The notes under the pieces: model-generated | What the model was told of the DNA's origin: nothing | Database searches by the model: none | What the model saw: the letters and a program-made list of their open reading frames with translations, nothing else | From: Nocardioides sp. Kera G14 | Lineage (GTDB): Bacteria > Actinomycetota > Actinomycetes > Propionibacteriales > Nocardioidaceae | NCBI RefSeq assembly: GCF_020715565.1 | Contig: NZ_CP085839.1 | Span: 186,001-250,000, forward strand | DNA: 64,000 nt | Reading direction: 5' to 3' | Shown: one piece after another, positions 52,719 to 61,594 of the stretch | Position numbering within the stretch: the first letter of the stretch is position 1 | How the letters are laid out: each line of letters opens with the position of its first letter | Position numbers and translations under genes: made by a program

Positions 52719-53750
52719 GTGACCAACCCGGAGCGCAATCCCCAGGTGCTCGACTGCACCTCGGGTGGCCGCGCGACGGTCGAGCTCATCACCCCGCGCG
52801 ACGTCCCCCTGGGCGGGCCGCGTGCGATGACCGTACGGCGGACGCTGCCGTCCCGTTCGCGGTCCCTGATCGGTGCCTGGTGCTTCCTCGACCACTACGG
52901 CCCGGACGACGTGGCCGAGACCGGTGGGATGAAGGTCGCGCCGCACCCGCACATCGGGCTCCAGACCGTGTCGTGGCTCTTCACCGGTGAGATCGAGCAC
53001 CGTGACTCGGCCGGCAACCACGCGATCGTGCGGCCCGGTGAGGTCAACCTGATGACGGGCGGCCGTGGCATCTCGCACTCGGAGATCTCCTCCGACGACC
53101 ACCCGGTCCTGCGCGGCGCGCAGCTGTGGACGGCCCTGCCGGACTCCGCCCGCGACACCGAGCCGCGCTTCGACCACTACGTCCCACCCGAGATCACCGG
53201 TGAGGGCTGGGCGGTGCGGGTCTTCCTCGGCTCCCTGCTCGGGTCGACGTCGCCGGTCGAGACCTTCACGCCGCTGCTCGGTGCCGAACTCCTGCTCGAG
53301 GCGGGGGCGACGCTGTCGTTCGCCCTCGATCCGGCCTTCGAACACGGGGTGCTCGTGGACACGGGAGGGGTCGCCGTACGGGTGGACGGCGGGATCCTGC
53401 CCAGCGGCGGCGAGGCGACGATGGTGGTCAAGGACGTCCTCGCCTACACCGCCCCGGGCGCCATGACCATGACCGTGCAGGCCAACGAGTCGACCCGCCT
53501 CCTGCTGCTCGGCGGGCCGCCGTTCGGCGAGTCGATCGTGATGTGGTGGAACTTCATCGGCCGCACGCACGAGGAGATCGTCGAGGCGCGGGACGCCTGG
53601 CAGGCGGCGATCACCGACGCGTCCTCGGGTGCGGTGGTGCCGGATTCGCAGCTGGTCTCGGCGTCGCAGTTCGGCACGGTGCTGGGCGACCACCTGCCGC
53701 CCATCCCGGCGCCTCCGCTGCCCAACCTCCGGCTCCGATCCCGCCGATGA
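52719..53750 (+). CDS. pirin family protein
   Basis: A 343-residue bicupin. The N-terminal cupin holds the pirin metal motif: FLDHYGP, PHPHIGLQTVSWLFTGEIEHRDS, and later HSE in GRGISHSEIS. The C-terminal cupin is less conserved, as in all pirins, and ends with a proline-rich tail. Bacterial pirins bind iron and some act as quercetinases; others modulate enzymes. GTG 52719 is favoured by the -10-like GACCAT; ATG 52710 would add three residues. Confidence 0.9.
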   Translation: MTNPERNPQVLDCTSGGRATVELITPRDVPLGGPRAMTVRRTLPSRSRSLIGAWCFLDHYGPDDVAETGGMKVAPHPHIGLQTVSWLFTGEIEHRDSAGNHAIVRPGEVNLMTGGRGISHSEISSDDHPVLRGAQLWTALPDSARDTEPRFDHYVPPEITGEGWAVRVFLGSLLGSTSPVETFTPLLGAELLLEAGATLSFALDPAFEHGVLVDTGGVAVRVDGGILPSGGEATMVVKDVLAYTAPGAMTMTVQANESTRLLLLGGPPFGESIVMWWNFIGRTHEEIVEARDAWQAAITDASSGAVVPDSQLVSASQFGTVLGDHLPPIPAPPLPNLRLRSRR

Positions 53751-53763
53751 GTAGGCAGTGACT

Positions 53764-53786
53764 CCCCGATTTTGTGCCGATCGGGG
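53764..53786. terminator. hairpin after the pirin gene
   Basis: A 7-bp stem (CCCCGAT with ATCGGGG) with a 9-base loop, 13 bp after the pirin stop and before tRNA-Thr. It lacks a run of T. Confidence 0.4.
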
Positions 53787-53810
53787 CGACCGGTAATCTT
53801 CTCGGTCGTT

Positions 53811-53882
<72 letters not shown>

Positions 53883-53886
53883 CTGT

Positions 53887-53963
53887 GGCGGGGTAGCTCA
53901 GGCGGTTAGAGCGCACGACTCATAATCGTGAGGTCGCGGGTTCGATCCCCGCCCCCGCTACCA
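53887..53963 (+). tRNA. tRNA-Met (CAT, elongator)
   Basis: A 77-nt tRNA including an encoded CCA. The acceptor GGCGGGG pairs with CCCCGCT (a terminal G-U pair); the anticodon loop CTCATAA gives CAT. The stem lacks the unpaired first position and GGG/CCC anticodon stem of initiator tRNA. Confidence 0.94.
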
Positions 53964-54023
53964 AGTTCCATCCGGCGTCACCAGCGCAACACCACGAGCA
54001 CCACCCACCATAAGGACTTCCCA

Positions 54024-54194
54024 ATGGCCTCCAAGAGCAGCGACGTTCGCCCCAAGATCACTCTTGCGTGCAATGAGTGCAAGGAGCGCAACTACATCAC
54101 GAAGAAGAACCGCCGCAACGACCCCGACCGCATCGAGCTGTCGAAGTTCTGCCCGCGCTGCCGCTGCCACCAGCCGCACCGCGAGACGCGCTGA
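54024..54194 (+). CDS. rpmG: 50S ribosomal protein L33
   Basis: A 56-residue ribosomal protein with both zinc-binding CxxC pairs ([10 protein letters not shown] and FCPRCRC), so it is the zinc-containing (C+) form. The tail QPHRETR is typical of the Actinobacteria L33. It follows the two tRNA genes, a common order in this phylum, and is followed by a strong terminator. AAGGA lies before the ATG. Confidence 0.97.
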   Translation: MASKSSDVRPKITLACNECKERNYITKKNRRNDPDRIELSKFCPRCRCHQPHRETR

Positions 54195-54221
54195 GTCGCA
54201 GCGATCGACTGACGCAGTTTC

Positions 54222-54254
54222 TAGAAGACCCCGCCCTCGTGGCGGGGTCTTCTA
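54222..54254 (+). terminator. rpmG terminator
   Basis: A perfect 14-bp stem (TAGAAGACCCCGCC, 54222-54235, with 54241-54254) and a 5-base loop, followed by a short pyrimidine-rich run. Confidence 0.88.
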
Positions 54255-54296
54255 CATTTCCAGCACACTTGGGCGTGACCGATCTTGGGCGCGACC

Positions 54297-54369
54297 GATC
54301 GTGCATTTGTGGGGTTACGCGCCGAGTTCATGCCGGCACGTCGGCGCGTAACCCCACAAATGCACGATC
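54297..54369. repeat. long perfect inverted repeat
   Basis: Two 29-bp arms (54297-54325 and 54341-54369) match perfectly around a 15-base centre that itself contains TGCCGGCA. It lies between the rpmG terminator and the promoter of the next gene, so it is not needed as a terminator. The partly AT-containing arms (GCATTTGTGGGGTTACG) stand out from the surroundings. Confidence 0.85.
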
Positions 54370-54414
54370 AGATCTTTGGAGGCGAGGCCTGAGGAGACCC
54401 CGCCGGCGAACGCC

Positions 54415-54420
54415 TACCGT
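54415..54420 (+). promoter_or_regulatory. -10 hexamer of a leaderless promoter
   Basis: TACCGT lies seven bases before GTG 54428. Confidence 0.55.
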
Positions 54421-54427
54421 CGGGCGC

Positions 54428-54823
54428 GTGGATGACTCTCTCGTCGGCCGGGCCTTCGCCCCGGTCGGGCCCTGGTTGGTGGAGGCCGAGCGGGTCGCCG
54501 CCTTCGCCTCGGCGACGTCGTACGCCGGCCCCGGTGTCCCACCGACGTTCCCGATCGTGCTGCTCAACGATGCGATGCTGGCCTTCCTGGCCGACGTCGG
54601 GGCGCGCCTCGAGCGGATCGTGCACGGGGAGCAGCGCTTCGCCTGGAGCCGCCCCGTCGTGGTGGGCGACTCGCTGACCGCCACCATGTCGGTGTCGTCG
54701 CTGCGCTCGCTGGGCGGCGCTGACCTGATCGGGACCCTCACCGTGCTGACCGACGCCGCGGGGGAGGTCATCGGTGAGGCCCGCGCGACGCTGGTCCACT
54801 CAGCCGGGGGGACTGCCGCATGA
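54428..54823 (+). CDS. HadA-like dehydratase subunit (MaoC N-terminal half)
   Basis: A 131-residue hot-dog-fold protein matching the FAS1-like/MaoC N-terminal dehydratase group (HadA/HadC of mycobacteria): VGRAFAPVGPWLVEAERVAAFASAT near the start and VHGEQRFAWSRPVVVGDSL in the middle. Such subunits lack the hydratase-2 motif and pair with HadB. Its stop overlaps the HadB-like gene (ATGA). In mycobacteria the pair dehydrates 3-hydroxyacyl-ACP in mycolate elongation; here a general fatty-acid role is more likely, and its position before murB is shared by many actinobacteria. Confidence 0.85.
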   Translation: MDDSLVGRAFAPVGPWLVEAERVAAFASATSYAGPGVPPTFPIVLLNDAMLAFLADVGARLERIVHGEQRFAWSRPVVVGDSLTATMSVSSLRSLGGADLIGTLTVLTDAAGEVIGEARATLVHSAGGTAA

Positions 54824-55212
54824 GCGCCGAGGCGACGGCGTACGCACCGCGGACGTTCGCCCTGACCCGAGCCGACCTCCTCGCCTACGCCGAGGCGAGC
54901 GGCGACCACAACCCGATCCACCAGTCCGACGAGGCGGCGGCCGCCGTCGGGCTGCCCGGTGTCATCGCCCATGGCATGCTCACGATGGGGCTCGTGGCCT
55001 CCGCAGTGTCGGACTGGACCGGCGGTGCTGACGTACTGGAGCTCGCGACGAAGTTCACCTCACCCGTCGTCGTACCGGCACAGGGAGCGGCCGAGGTGAC
55101 CGTCGCGGTGAAGTCGGCCAAGCCCGGTGACGGCACCCTCGCGCTCGCGCTCGAGGTGACCTGCGGTGACCAGAGGGTGCTGGGCAACCCTCGGGCAGTC
55201 GTCCGTCTCTGA
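54820..55212 (+). CDS. HadB-like MaoC dehydratase subunit
   Basis: A 130-residue hot-dog-fold hydratase. It carries the complete hydratase-2 motif: the catalytic Asp and His in YAEASGDHNPIHQSDEAA, then VGLPGVIAHGMLTMG. It is the catalytic partner of the HadA-like protein encoded just upstream and probably forms a heterodimer acting on 3-hydroxyacyl thioesters. Confidence 0.88.
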   Translation: MSAEATAYAPRTFALTRADLLAYAEASGDHNPIHQSDEAAAAVGLPGVIAHGMLTMGLVASAVSDWTGGADVLELATKFTSPVVVPAQGAAEVTVAVKSAKPGDGTLALALEVTCGDQRVLGNPRAVVRL

Positions 55213-55222
55213 GTCCGCCTGA

Positions 55223-55228
55223 GAGGAT
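55223..55228 (+). promoter_or_regulatory. -10-like hexamer of murB
   Basis: GAGGAT lies six bases before GTG 55235. Confidence 0.4.
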
Positions 55229-55234
55229 GGGCGG

Positions 55235-56248
55235 GTGACCCACCTGCTCGCCGACCACACCACGTTGCACCTGGGCGGGCCGGCGGCTGACTGGGTCGAG
55301 GCGACCACGATCGAGGAGCTCACCGAGGCGGCGGCTGATCGCAGTGCGCTGATCCTCGGGGGTGGCTCCAACCTGGTCATCGCCGACGAGGGTGTACCCG
55401 GAACGGTCGTGCACGTCGCGACGCGCGGCATCACGCCCGACGTCACGACGGACGACCCCACGTGCGGAGGCGTCATGCTCACGGTGGCGGCCGGCGAGAC
55501 CCTGGACGACCTGGTCGCGCGCGCCGTCGCGGAGGGCTGGACCGGTCTCGAGGCACTCTCGGGCATCCCCGGCTCGGTCGGCGCGACGCCGATCCAGAAT
55601 GTCGGTGCCTATGGCGCCGAGGTGGCCCAGACGGTCGCGCAGGTGCGGGTCTGGGACCGCGTGCTCAAGGGCTTCCGCACGTTCGCGGCGGCTGACTGCC
55701 AGTTCACCTATCGCAACAGTCGGTTCAAGGCGGACCCTGGCCGACATGTCGTCGTCGAGGTCGTCTTCCAGCTGAGACAGGGCACGCTGTCGGCGCCGAT
55801 CGCGTACGCCGAGCTGGCCTCGAAGCTCGGCGTCACCGTCGGCGAGCGCGTCCCGCTGGCCGACGTCCGCGCGGCCGTGCTCGAGCTGCGCGGCTCCAAG
55901 GGGATGGTGCTCGACCCCGCCGACCATGACACCTGGAGCGCGGGCTCCTTCTTCACCAACCCGATCATCGAGCCCGAGGCGCTCCCGGCCGGGGCGCCGA
56001 CGTACGACCAGGGCGACGGGACGGTGAAGACGAGCGCGGCGTGGTTGATCCAGGCGGCCGGTTTCTCGAAGGGCTACGGCAACGCGAGGGTGTCGGTGTC
56101 GACGAAGCACACGCTGGCCCTGACGAACCGCGGCGGTGCGACCACGGCAGAGCTTCTCTCACTCGCTCGCGAGATCCGGGACGGGGTCGAGCGGGAGTTC
56201 GGCATCGAGCTCGTGCCTGAGCCGGTCCTGCTCGGCACAGAGCTGTAG
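55235..56248 (+). CDS. murB: UDP-N-acetylmuramate dehydrogenase MurB
   Basis: FAD-dependent enzyme that reduces UDP-GlcNAc-enolpyruvate for peptidoglycan synthesis. The 337-residue protein has the FAD motif LILGGGSNLVIADEG, the GIPGSVGATPIQNVGAYGAEV segment, the catalytic serine in SAGSFFTNP and glutamate in EPVLLGTEL. It is a type I MurB of normal length. It ends four bases before the convergent rlmC gene. Confidence 0.97.
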   Translation: MTHLLADHTTLHLGGPAADWVEATTIEELTEAAADRSALILGGGSNLVIADEGVPGTVVHVATRGITPDVTTDDPTCGGVMLTVAAGETLDDLVARAVAEGWTGLEALSGIPGSVGATPIQNVGAYGAEVAQTVAQVRVWDRVLKGFRTFAAADCQFTYRNSRFKADPGRHVVVEVVFQLRQGTLSAPIAYAELASKLGVTVGERVPLADVRAAVLELRGSKGMVLDPADHDTWSAGSFFTNPIIEPEALPAGAPTYDQGDGTVKTSAAWLIQAAGFSKGYGNARVSVSTKHTLALTNRGGATTAELLSLAREIRDGVEREFGIELVPEPVLLGTEL

Positions 56249-56252
56249 GCCC

Positions 56253-57383
56253 TCAGGCCCCGACGCCTCCTCGGCTGAGCAGCACGAGCACCTCGTGGTG
56301 GTCCGTGTGGGGGAACATGTCGAGCAATTGCGCTGACACGGGCCTCAGCGAGGGCATGAGCGCGAGGTCCTGAGCCAGCGTCCTGGCGTTGCAGGAGGAG
56401 TAGACGACGTGCTCCACGTCGGATTCCTCGAGCCAGGTGGCCAACCCGGCTCCGATGCCTCGGCGGGGCGGGTTCACGATCACGAGCTCCGGCGTCTCGT
56501 CAGGAGTCGAGGACAGGGCGAAGTCCGACGCGTCGCCGGCCAGCCAGGTCGCCTCGATGCCGAGGGCCTCGGAGGAGAGCCGGGCCGACTCGATGGCCTG
56601 CTCGCTCATCTCGACTCCGAGGACGGAGCGGCCCGCGGCGGCGACGTGGAGCCCGAAGCCGCCGACGCCGCAGTAGAGGTCCCACACGCTGCTCGGTGCG
56701 ACGGCATCGACATGCGCGGCTGCAGCGCGGTAGAGCGCTCCCGCGACCTCGGTGTTGGTCTGGAAGAAGGACTGCGGCCGCAGGTGGAGCGGTCGCCCGT
56801 TGACCTCCATGGTCAGCGTGTCGCGCTCGGTGAGGACGATCTCGTCGGGCCCTTCCAGCACGGCCTTGTGCTCGGGCTGCAGGTTGGCGCTGACCACCGC
56901 AACCGGCAGCGCGTCGAGCAGGACGGGCAGGTGCTTGCGCAGCCGCGCGATCGCCTCGGTCGAGCGCAGCACGAAGCGGATCATCAGCTCACCCGCGGGC
57001 GAGACCGTCGCGAGCACGTGCTTCAGCTCGCCACGTCGCTCCGGCACCGAGTACGGCGTCAGCCCGGCGCGACGCGCGAGGTCGGCGACCTGCGGCAGAG
57101 CCGCACGGAGGCGCGGGTCGTGGAGACCGCAGCCCTGCAGGTCGATGCCACGTCCCGACGGGTCGAGGATGCCGAGCGTCGGCTTGGAGACAGTGCCGGC
57201 GACGACCATCTTCGCCTTGTTGCGGAAGCCCTCCTCGGCCGAGCCGATCGGGTTCACCCACGGAAGGTCCGACGGGAGAAGCGAGGCCACCCGCGCCTGT
57301 TTGGTGGTGAGCTGGTCGGCGTACGGCATGCCGAGCCACTGGCAGGAGCGGCACAGGCCGGCGTCGAAATAGTCGCAGCGCAC
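56253..57383 (-). CDS. rlmC: 23S rRNA (uracil-C5)-methyltransferase RlmC
   Basis: A 376-residue SAM-dependent RNA methyltransferase of the RlmC/RlmD/TrmA group. The N-terminus MRCDYFDAGLCRSCQW with Cys3, Cys11, Cys14 and a fourth cysteine in LQGCGLHDP should bind a [4Fe-4S] cluster, as in RlmC. The SAM site is DLYCGVGGFGLHVA; VNPPRRGIG and the nucleophile cysteine in YSSCNARTLAQDL complete the active site. It probably modifies U747 of 23S rRNA (E. coli numbering). Confidence 0.92.
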   Translation of the reverse strand: MRCDYFDAGLCRSCQWLGMPYADQLTTKQARVASLLPSDLPWVNPIGSAEEGFRNKAKMVVAGTVSKPTLGILDPSGRGIDLQGCGLHDPRLRAALPQVADLARRAGLTPYSVPERRGELKHVLATVSPAGELMIRFVLRSTEAIARLRKHLPVLLDALPVAVVSANLQPEHKAVLEGPDEIVLTERDTLTMEVNGRPLHLRPQSFFQTNTEVAGALYRAAAAHVDAVAPSSVWDLYCGVGGFGLHVAAAGRSVLGVEMSEQAIESARLSSEALGIEATWLAGDASDFALSSTPDETPELVIVNPPRRGIGAGLATWLEESDVEHVVYSSCNARTLAQDLALMPSLRPVSAQLLDMFPHTDHHEVLVLLSRGGVGA

Positions 57384-57418
57384 AGGTGATTCGGGTTCAG
57401 GACGGGGCGGTTCGACGG

Positions 57419-57979
57419 TCAGGCGCTGGTGCCGTAGTCGTACGTCGTGTCGTTGAAGCTGTCGGAGTTGACGACGCCGACGATGACGAGCGCGATGAGG
57501 GCCACGAAGGCGAGGACCGCGAGTGCCAGCAGGATGGTGCCGATCAGGCCCATGACGAAGCCGGCCTGGGCGTTGCTGCGTCCGCCCAACCGACCGCCGG
57601 AGGCGTCGATCCGGTGCTTGGAGCGCAGGCCCATGACCATCGCGACGGGCGAGGCGAAGAAGCCGAGGCCGCAGGCCAGGAAGCCGATGGCGAGCCCGAC
57701 GATGCCGACGACCATCGCGGTCTGCGCGCCGGGGTCGTTGGGCTGGGCGTAGTGATAGCCGGCGGGCGCGGCCGGATAGCTCGGACCCTGCGGGTACCCC
57801 GGGGGTGGGCCGTACTGCCCCGGCTGTTGGCCGTAGGTGTACTGACCGGGCTGGCCGTACGGCGGCGGCGAGTCCTTCCCGAGCTGCGGCCGATAGCCGT
57901 CGCCGGGCTCGCTCGACTCGCCGGGACCGTCGTTGCCGCCGGTGCCGCCTGTGCCGCCGGGGCCGTAAGGGTCGCTCAT
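57419..57979 (-). CDS. DUF4190-type membrane protein with Pro/Gly/Tyr-rich N-terminus
   Basis: A 186-residue protein. Residues 1 to about 85 are low-complexity and rich in Gly, Pro, Gln and Tyr (GQPGQYTYGQQPGQYGPPPG); two hydrophobic segments follow (about 88-118 and 143-170), with an acidic tail. This layout is common in actinobacterial DUF4190 proteins of unknown function. The low-complexity part probably faces the cytoplasm. Confidence 0.82.
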   Translation of the reverse strand: MSDPYGPGGTGGTGGNDGPGESSEPGDGYRPQLGKDSPPPYGQPGQYTYGQQPGQYGPPPGYPQGPSYPAAPAGYHYAQPNDPGAQTAMVVGIVGLAIGFLACGLGFFASPVAMVMGLRSKHRIDASGGRLGGRSNAQAGFVMGLIGTILLALAVLAFVALIALVIVGVVNSDSFNDTTYDYGTSA

Positions 57980-57986
57980 GCGCCCA

Positions 57987-59012
57987 TCATTCCTCAGATC
58001 CGTCGCCGGCGAGCCATTCGTCGACCTCGGCCAGGAGCGCGGCCCTCAGCGAGTCGGGCGCGGCCGAGGCGCGGATCGAGCCACGCGCCAGCTCCGCGAG
58101 CTGCTGGTCCGTGAGGTCGTGGGCGGCGCGGACGGCGGCGTACTGGCCGAGCAGGCGCGAGCCGAAGAGCAGCGGGTCATCGGCGCCGAGCGCGATCGTC
58201 GCGCCGGCTGCCATCAGGGTCGGGACGGGCACCTCGGCGAGCGAGGAGTAGACACCGAGGGAGACGTTGGACGTCGGACAGACCTCGAGCGCGATGCCGG
58301 CGTCGACCAACGCCTCCAGCAGTGCCGGGTCCTCGGCCGACCGGACGCCGTGACCGAGCCGGGTCGGGTGCAGCGAGGACATCACCGTGCGGATGTGGGC
58401 CGGGCCGAGCAGCTCACCGCCGTGAGGGACGAGCATCAGCCCGGCCCGCTCGGCGATCGCGAAGGCGTGGGCGAACTCCTCGGTCGAGCCCCGCCGCTCG
58501 TCGTTGGAGAGTCCGAACCCGCTGACCCCGCGGTCGACGTACTTCGCGGCGAGGCGGGCGAGGATGCGCGCGTCCAGCGGGTGCCGGGTGCGGTTGGAGG
58601 CGATGATCGTCGAGATCGCGAGACCGGTCTCGCGTGAGGCCACGGCGACGGCGTCGAGGACCAGGTCGGTGAAGGCCGTGATCCCGTCGAACTTCGAGGC
58701 GTAGCCCGATGGGTCGACCTGGATCTCCAGCCACCGGCCCCCGTCGGCCACATCGTCCTCGGCGGCCTCACGGACGAGGCGGTAGATGTCGGCCTCCGTG
58801 CGCAGGACCGAGCGGGCGACGTCGTACAAGCGCTGGAAGCGGAACCAGCCCTTCTCATCCGCGGCCGAGAGCTCGGGCGGCCATTGGGCGACCAGCTGCT
58901 CGGGCAGCCGGATGCCGTCGCGCTCGGCGAGCTCGAGCAACGTCGAGTGCCGCATGCTGCCGGTGAAGTGCAGATGCAGATGGGCCTTGGGCAGCGCCCG
59001 CAGATCACGCAC
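57987..59012 (-). CDS. adenosine deaminase family protein
   Basis: A 341-residue zinc-dependent TIM-barrel deaminase. KAHLHLHFTGS supplies the first metal histidines, VPHGGE replaces the usual HAGE, RLGHGV and LEVCPTSNVSLG match the family, and LGADDPLLFGS replaces the usual NTDDP. These changes are shared, as far as I recall, by many actinobacterial members annotated as Add. Adenosine, or another purine nucleoside, is the likely substrate. The GTG start directly follows the stop of the aminotransferase gene without a gap. Confidence 0.85.
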   Translation of the reverse strand: MRDLRALPKAHLHLHFTGSMRHSTLLELAERDGIRLPEQLVAQWPPELSAADEKGWFRFQRLYDVARSVLRTEADIYRLVREAAEDDVADGGRWLEIQVDPSGYASKFDGITAFTDLVLDAVAVASRETGLAISTIIASNRTRHPLDARILARLAAKYVDRGVSGFGLSNDERRGSTEEFAHAFAIAERAGLMLVPHGGELLGPAHIRTVMSSLHPTRLGHGVRSAEDPALLEALVDAGIALEVCPTSNVSLGVYSSLAEVPVPTLMAAGATIALGADDPLLFGSRLLGQYAAVRAAHDLTDQQLAELARGSIRASAAPDSLRAALLAEVDEWLAGDGSEE

Positions 59013-60206
59013 TCAGGCGAAGAGCTTCTGAAGGCGCGAGATGCCCTCGACCAGGTCGTCGTCGCCGAGCGCGTAGGAGAGACGGAGGTAGCCCGGCGTA
59101 CCGAAGGCCTCGCCCGGCACCACGGCGACCTCCGCCTGCTCGAGGATGTGCTCCGCGAGCTCGGCCGAGGAGCCGATCCCGGTGCGCTCGAGCAGCCCCT
59201 TCACGGACGGGTAGACGTAGAAGGCGCCCTCGGGGGTCGGGCACTCGACGCCGTCGATCTCGTTGAGCATCGAGACGATCAGCTTCCGACGGCGGTCGAA
59301 GGCGGTGCGCATCTCGTCGACCGCGGACAGGTCGCCCTCGAGGGCAGCGATCGCAGCGCGCTGCGAGACGTTGGCGACGTTGGAGGTCGCGTGCGACTGG
59401 AGGTTGGTCGCGGCCTTGACGAGGTCGGCGGGACCGATCATCCACCCGACGCGCCACCCGGTCATCGCATAGGTCTTGGCCACACCGTTGAGGATCACCG
59501 TGTAGTCGGCGACCTCCGGGCACAGCGTCGCGATCGAGCCGGTCTCGACCCCGTCGTAGAGCAGGTGCTCGTAGATCTCGTCGGTGACGACCCAGAGCTC
59601 GTGCTCGGCGACCCACGCGCCGATCGCGCGGATCTCGTCGGCGGTGTAGACCGCACCGGTCGGGTTCGAGGGGGAGACGAAGAGCAGGATCTTCGTGCGC
59701 TCGGTGCGGGCGGCCTCGAGCTGCTCGACGGTGACCTTGTAGCCCTGCGTCTCGTCGGCGAAGACCTCGACGGCCACACCGCCCGCCAGCTGGATGCACT
59801 CGGGGTACGTCGTCCAGTACGGCGCCGGCAACAGCACCTCGTCACCCGGGTCGATCATCGCGGCGAAGGACTCGTAGACGGCCTGCTTGCCACCGTTGGT
59901 GACCAGCACCTGGCTGGCGTCGATCTCGTAGCCGCTGTCCCGCTTGGTCTTGGCGACGATCGCGGCCTTGAGCTCGGGCAGCCCGCCGGCCGGGGTGTAG
60001 CGGTGATTCTTCGGGTCGCGGGCAGCCGTGGCGGCCGCCTCCACGATGTAGTCAGGGGTGGGGAAGTCCGGCTCGCCGGCGCCGAAACCGATGACCGGCC
60101 GGCCCTCCGCCTTGAGCGCCTTCGCCTTGGCATCCACCTTCAACGTGGCGGATTCGGCGATGGCACCGATCCTGCGGGAGATACGACGGTCGCGGGGAGA
60201 GCTCAT
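59013..60206 (-). CDS. pyridoxal-phosphate aminotransferase, aspartate type
   Basis: A 397-residue class I/II aminotransferase. It has [11 protein letters not shown] near the start, [10 protein letters not shown], the Schiff-base lysine in [16 protein letters not shown], and the C-terminal arginine in YLRLSYAL. The type is aspartate aminotransferase Ib, which can also use prephenate in some bacteria. ATG 60206 is favoured by TAGAGT seven bases upstream; GTG 60215 would add three residues. Confidence 0.92.
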   Translation of the reverse strand: MSSPRDRRISRRIGAIAESATLKVDAKAKALKAEGRPVIGFGAGEPDFPTPDYIVEAAATAARDPKNHRYTPAGGLPELKAAIVAKTKRDSGYEIDASQVLVTNGGKQAVYESFAAMIDPGDEVLLPAPYWTTYPECIQLAGGVAVEVFADETQGYKVTVEQLEAARTERTKILLFVSPSNPTGAVYTADEIRAIGAWVAEHELWVVTDEIYEHLLYDGVETGSIATLCPEVADYTVILNGVAKTYAMTGWRVGWMIGPADLVKAATNLQSHATSNVANVSQRAAIAALEGDLSAVDEMRTAFDRRRKLIVSMLNEIDGVECPTPEGAFYVYPSVKGLLERTGIGSSAELAEHILEQAEVAVVPGEAFGTPGYLRLSYALGDDDLVEGISRLQKLFA

Positions 60207-60213
60207 GGGCGCC

Positions 60214-60219
60214 ACTCTA
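60214..60219 (-). promoter_or_regulatory. -10 hexamer of a leaderless promoter
   Basis: TAGAGT on the minus strand, seven bases before ATG 60206. It is back to back with the promoter at 60230. Confidence 0.55.
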
Positions 60220-60229
60220 TCGGCGCCGT

Positions 60230-60235
60230 TAGTGT
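60230..60235 (+). promoter_or_regulatory. -10 hexamer of a leaderless promoter
   Basis: TAGTGT lies six bases before ATG 60242. The two divergent -10 hexamers are only 10 bp apart, so the polymerases should exclude each other. Confidence 0.55.
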
Positions 60236-60241
60236 GGCCGC

Positions 60242-61588
60242 ATGAGCCTTTACGCCGTCATCAACCCCGCCACCGGCGAGGTGGTCCAGGAGTTCCCGAC
60301 CGCCACCGCGGCCGACGTCGAGGCCGCGCTCGCGTCGACCACCGAGGCCTGGCGGACGTGGTCGAAGACGTCGACCGTCGCCGAGCGCGCCGCGCTTCTC
60401 AAGCGGGTCGCCGAGCTGCACTACGAGCGCAAGGAGGCCCTCGGCGAGATCATCGTGCGCGAGATGGGCAAGCCGCTCGAGGACGCCGTCGGCGAGGCGG
60501 AGTTCGCGGGCGCGATCTTCGAGTACTACGCCGACAACGCCGAGCGCTTCCTGGCCGACCAGCCGATCGATCTCCTCGACGGTGAGGGCTCCGCGGTGAT
60601 CAAGCGGTCGCCGTACGGCGTCCTGCTGGGCATCATGCCGTGGAACTTCCCGTACTACCAGGTCGCCCGCTTCGCCGGCCCCAACCTCGCGACCGGCAAC
60701 CCGATCATCCTCAAGCACGCGCCGCAGTGCCCGGAGTCGGCTGCGGCGATCCAGCAGATCTTCGACGACGCAGGGTTCCCCAAGGGGGCCTACGTCAACA
60801 TCTACGCCACCAACGAGCAGGTCGCCCAGATGATCGAGGACCCGCGCGTTGCGGGCGTCTCGCTCACCGGCTCCGAGCGTGCCGGTGCAGCCGTGGCCGA
60901 GATCGCCGGCCGCAACCTCAAGAAGGTCGTCCTCGAGCTCGGCGGCTCGGATCCCTTCATCGTGCTCGGGAGTGACGACCTGGATGCGACCGTGGAGGCG
61001 GCTGTCACGGCCCGTCTCGACAACACCGGTCAGGCCTGCAACGCCGCGAAGCGCTTCGTCGTCGCTGAGGGCATCTACGACGAGTTCGTCGAGAAGTTCA
61101 CGGCCAAGATCCTCGAGAGCGCCGACGGCATCACGCCGCTGTCCTCCGAGGCGGCCGCGGCCAACCTGCAGCGTCAGATCGACGAGGCCGTCGCCGGCGG
61201 CGCGCATCTGGAGAGTGCCGGCGAGCGCCGCGGAGCGTACGTCCCGACAGGTGTCCTCACCGACGTCACGCCGGACAACGAGGTCTACTACCAGGAGCTC
61301 TTCGGCCCGATCGCCATGGTCTTCAAGGCGTCCGACGAGGACGAGGCGGTGCGGATCGCCAACGACACCCCGTTCGGCCTGGGCTCCTACGTCTTCACGC
61401 CCGACGCCGAGCAGGCCGCCCGCGTCGCCGAGAAGATCGAGGCCGGCATGGTCTTCGTCAACGGCGTCCTCGCCGACGGCGTCGAGCTCCCCTTCGGCGG
61501 CATCAAGCGCAGCGGCTTCGGTCGTGAGCTCGGCTCGCTGGGTATCGACGAGTTCGTGAACAAGAAGCTCATCCGCACCATCGCCTGA
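60242..61588 (+). CDS. NAD(P)-dependent aldehyde dehydrogenase, succinate-semialdehyde type
   Basis: A 448-residue aldehyde dehydrogenase. The cofactor and active-site motifs are [21 protein letters not shown], the glutamate in LELGGSDPF and the catalytic cysteine in [11 protein letters not shown]. Length and the TCNAAKR-like loop match the GabD1/YneI succinate-semialdehyde dehydrogenase group. Substrate assignment is from similarity only. Confidence 0.88.
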   Translation: MSLYAVINPATGEVVQEFPTATAADVEAALASTTEAWRTWSKTSTVAERAALLKRVAELHYERKEALGEIIVREMGKPLEDAVGEAEFAGAIFEYYADNAERFLADQPIDLLDGEGSAVIKRSPYGVLLGIMPWNFPYYQVARFAGPNLATGNPIILKHAPQCPESAAAIQQIFDDAGFPKGAYVNIYATNEQVAQMIEDPRVAGVSLTGSERAGAAVAEIAGRNLKKVVLELGGSDPFIVLGSDDLDATVEAAVTARLDNTGQACNAAKRFVVAEGIYDEFVEKFTAKILESADGITPLSSEAAAANLQRQIDEAVAGGAHLESAGERRGAYVPTGVLTDVTPDNEVYYQELFGPIAMVFKASDEDEAVRIANDTPFGLGSYVFTPDAEQAARVAEKIEAGMVFVNGVLADGVELPFGGIKRSGFGRELGSLGIDEFVNKKLIRTIA

Positions 61589-61594
61589 TCTCTC

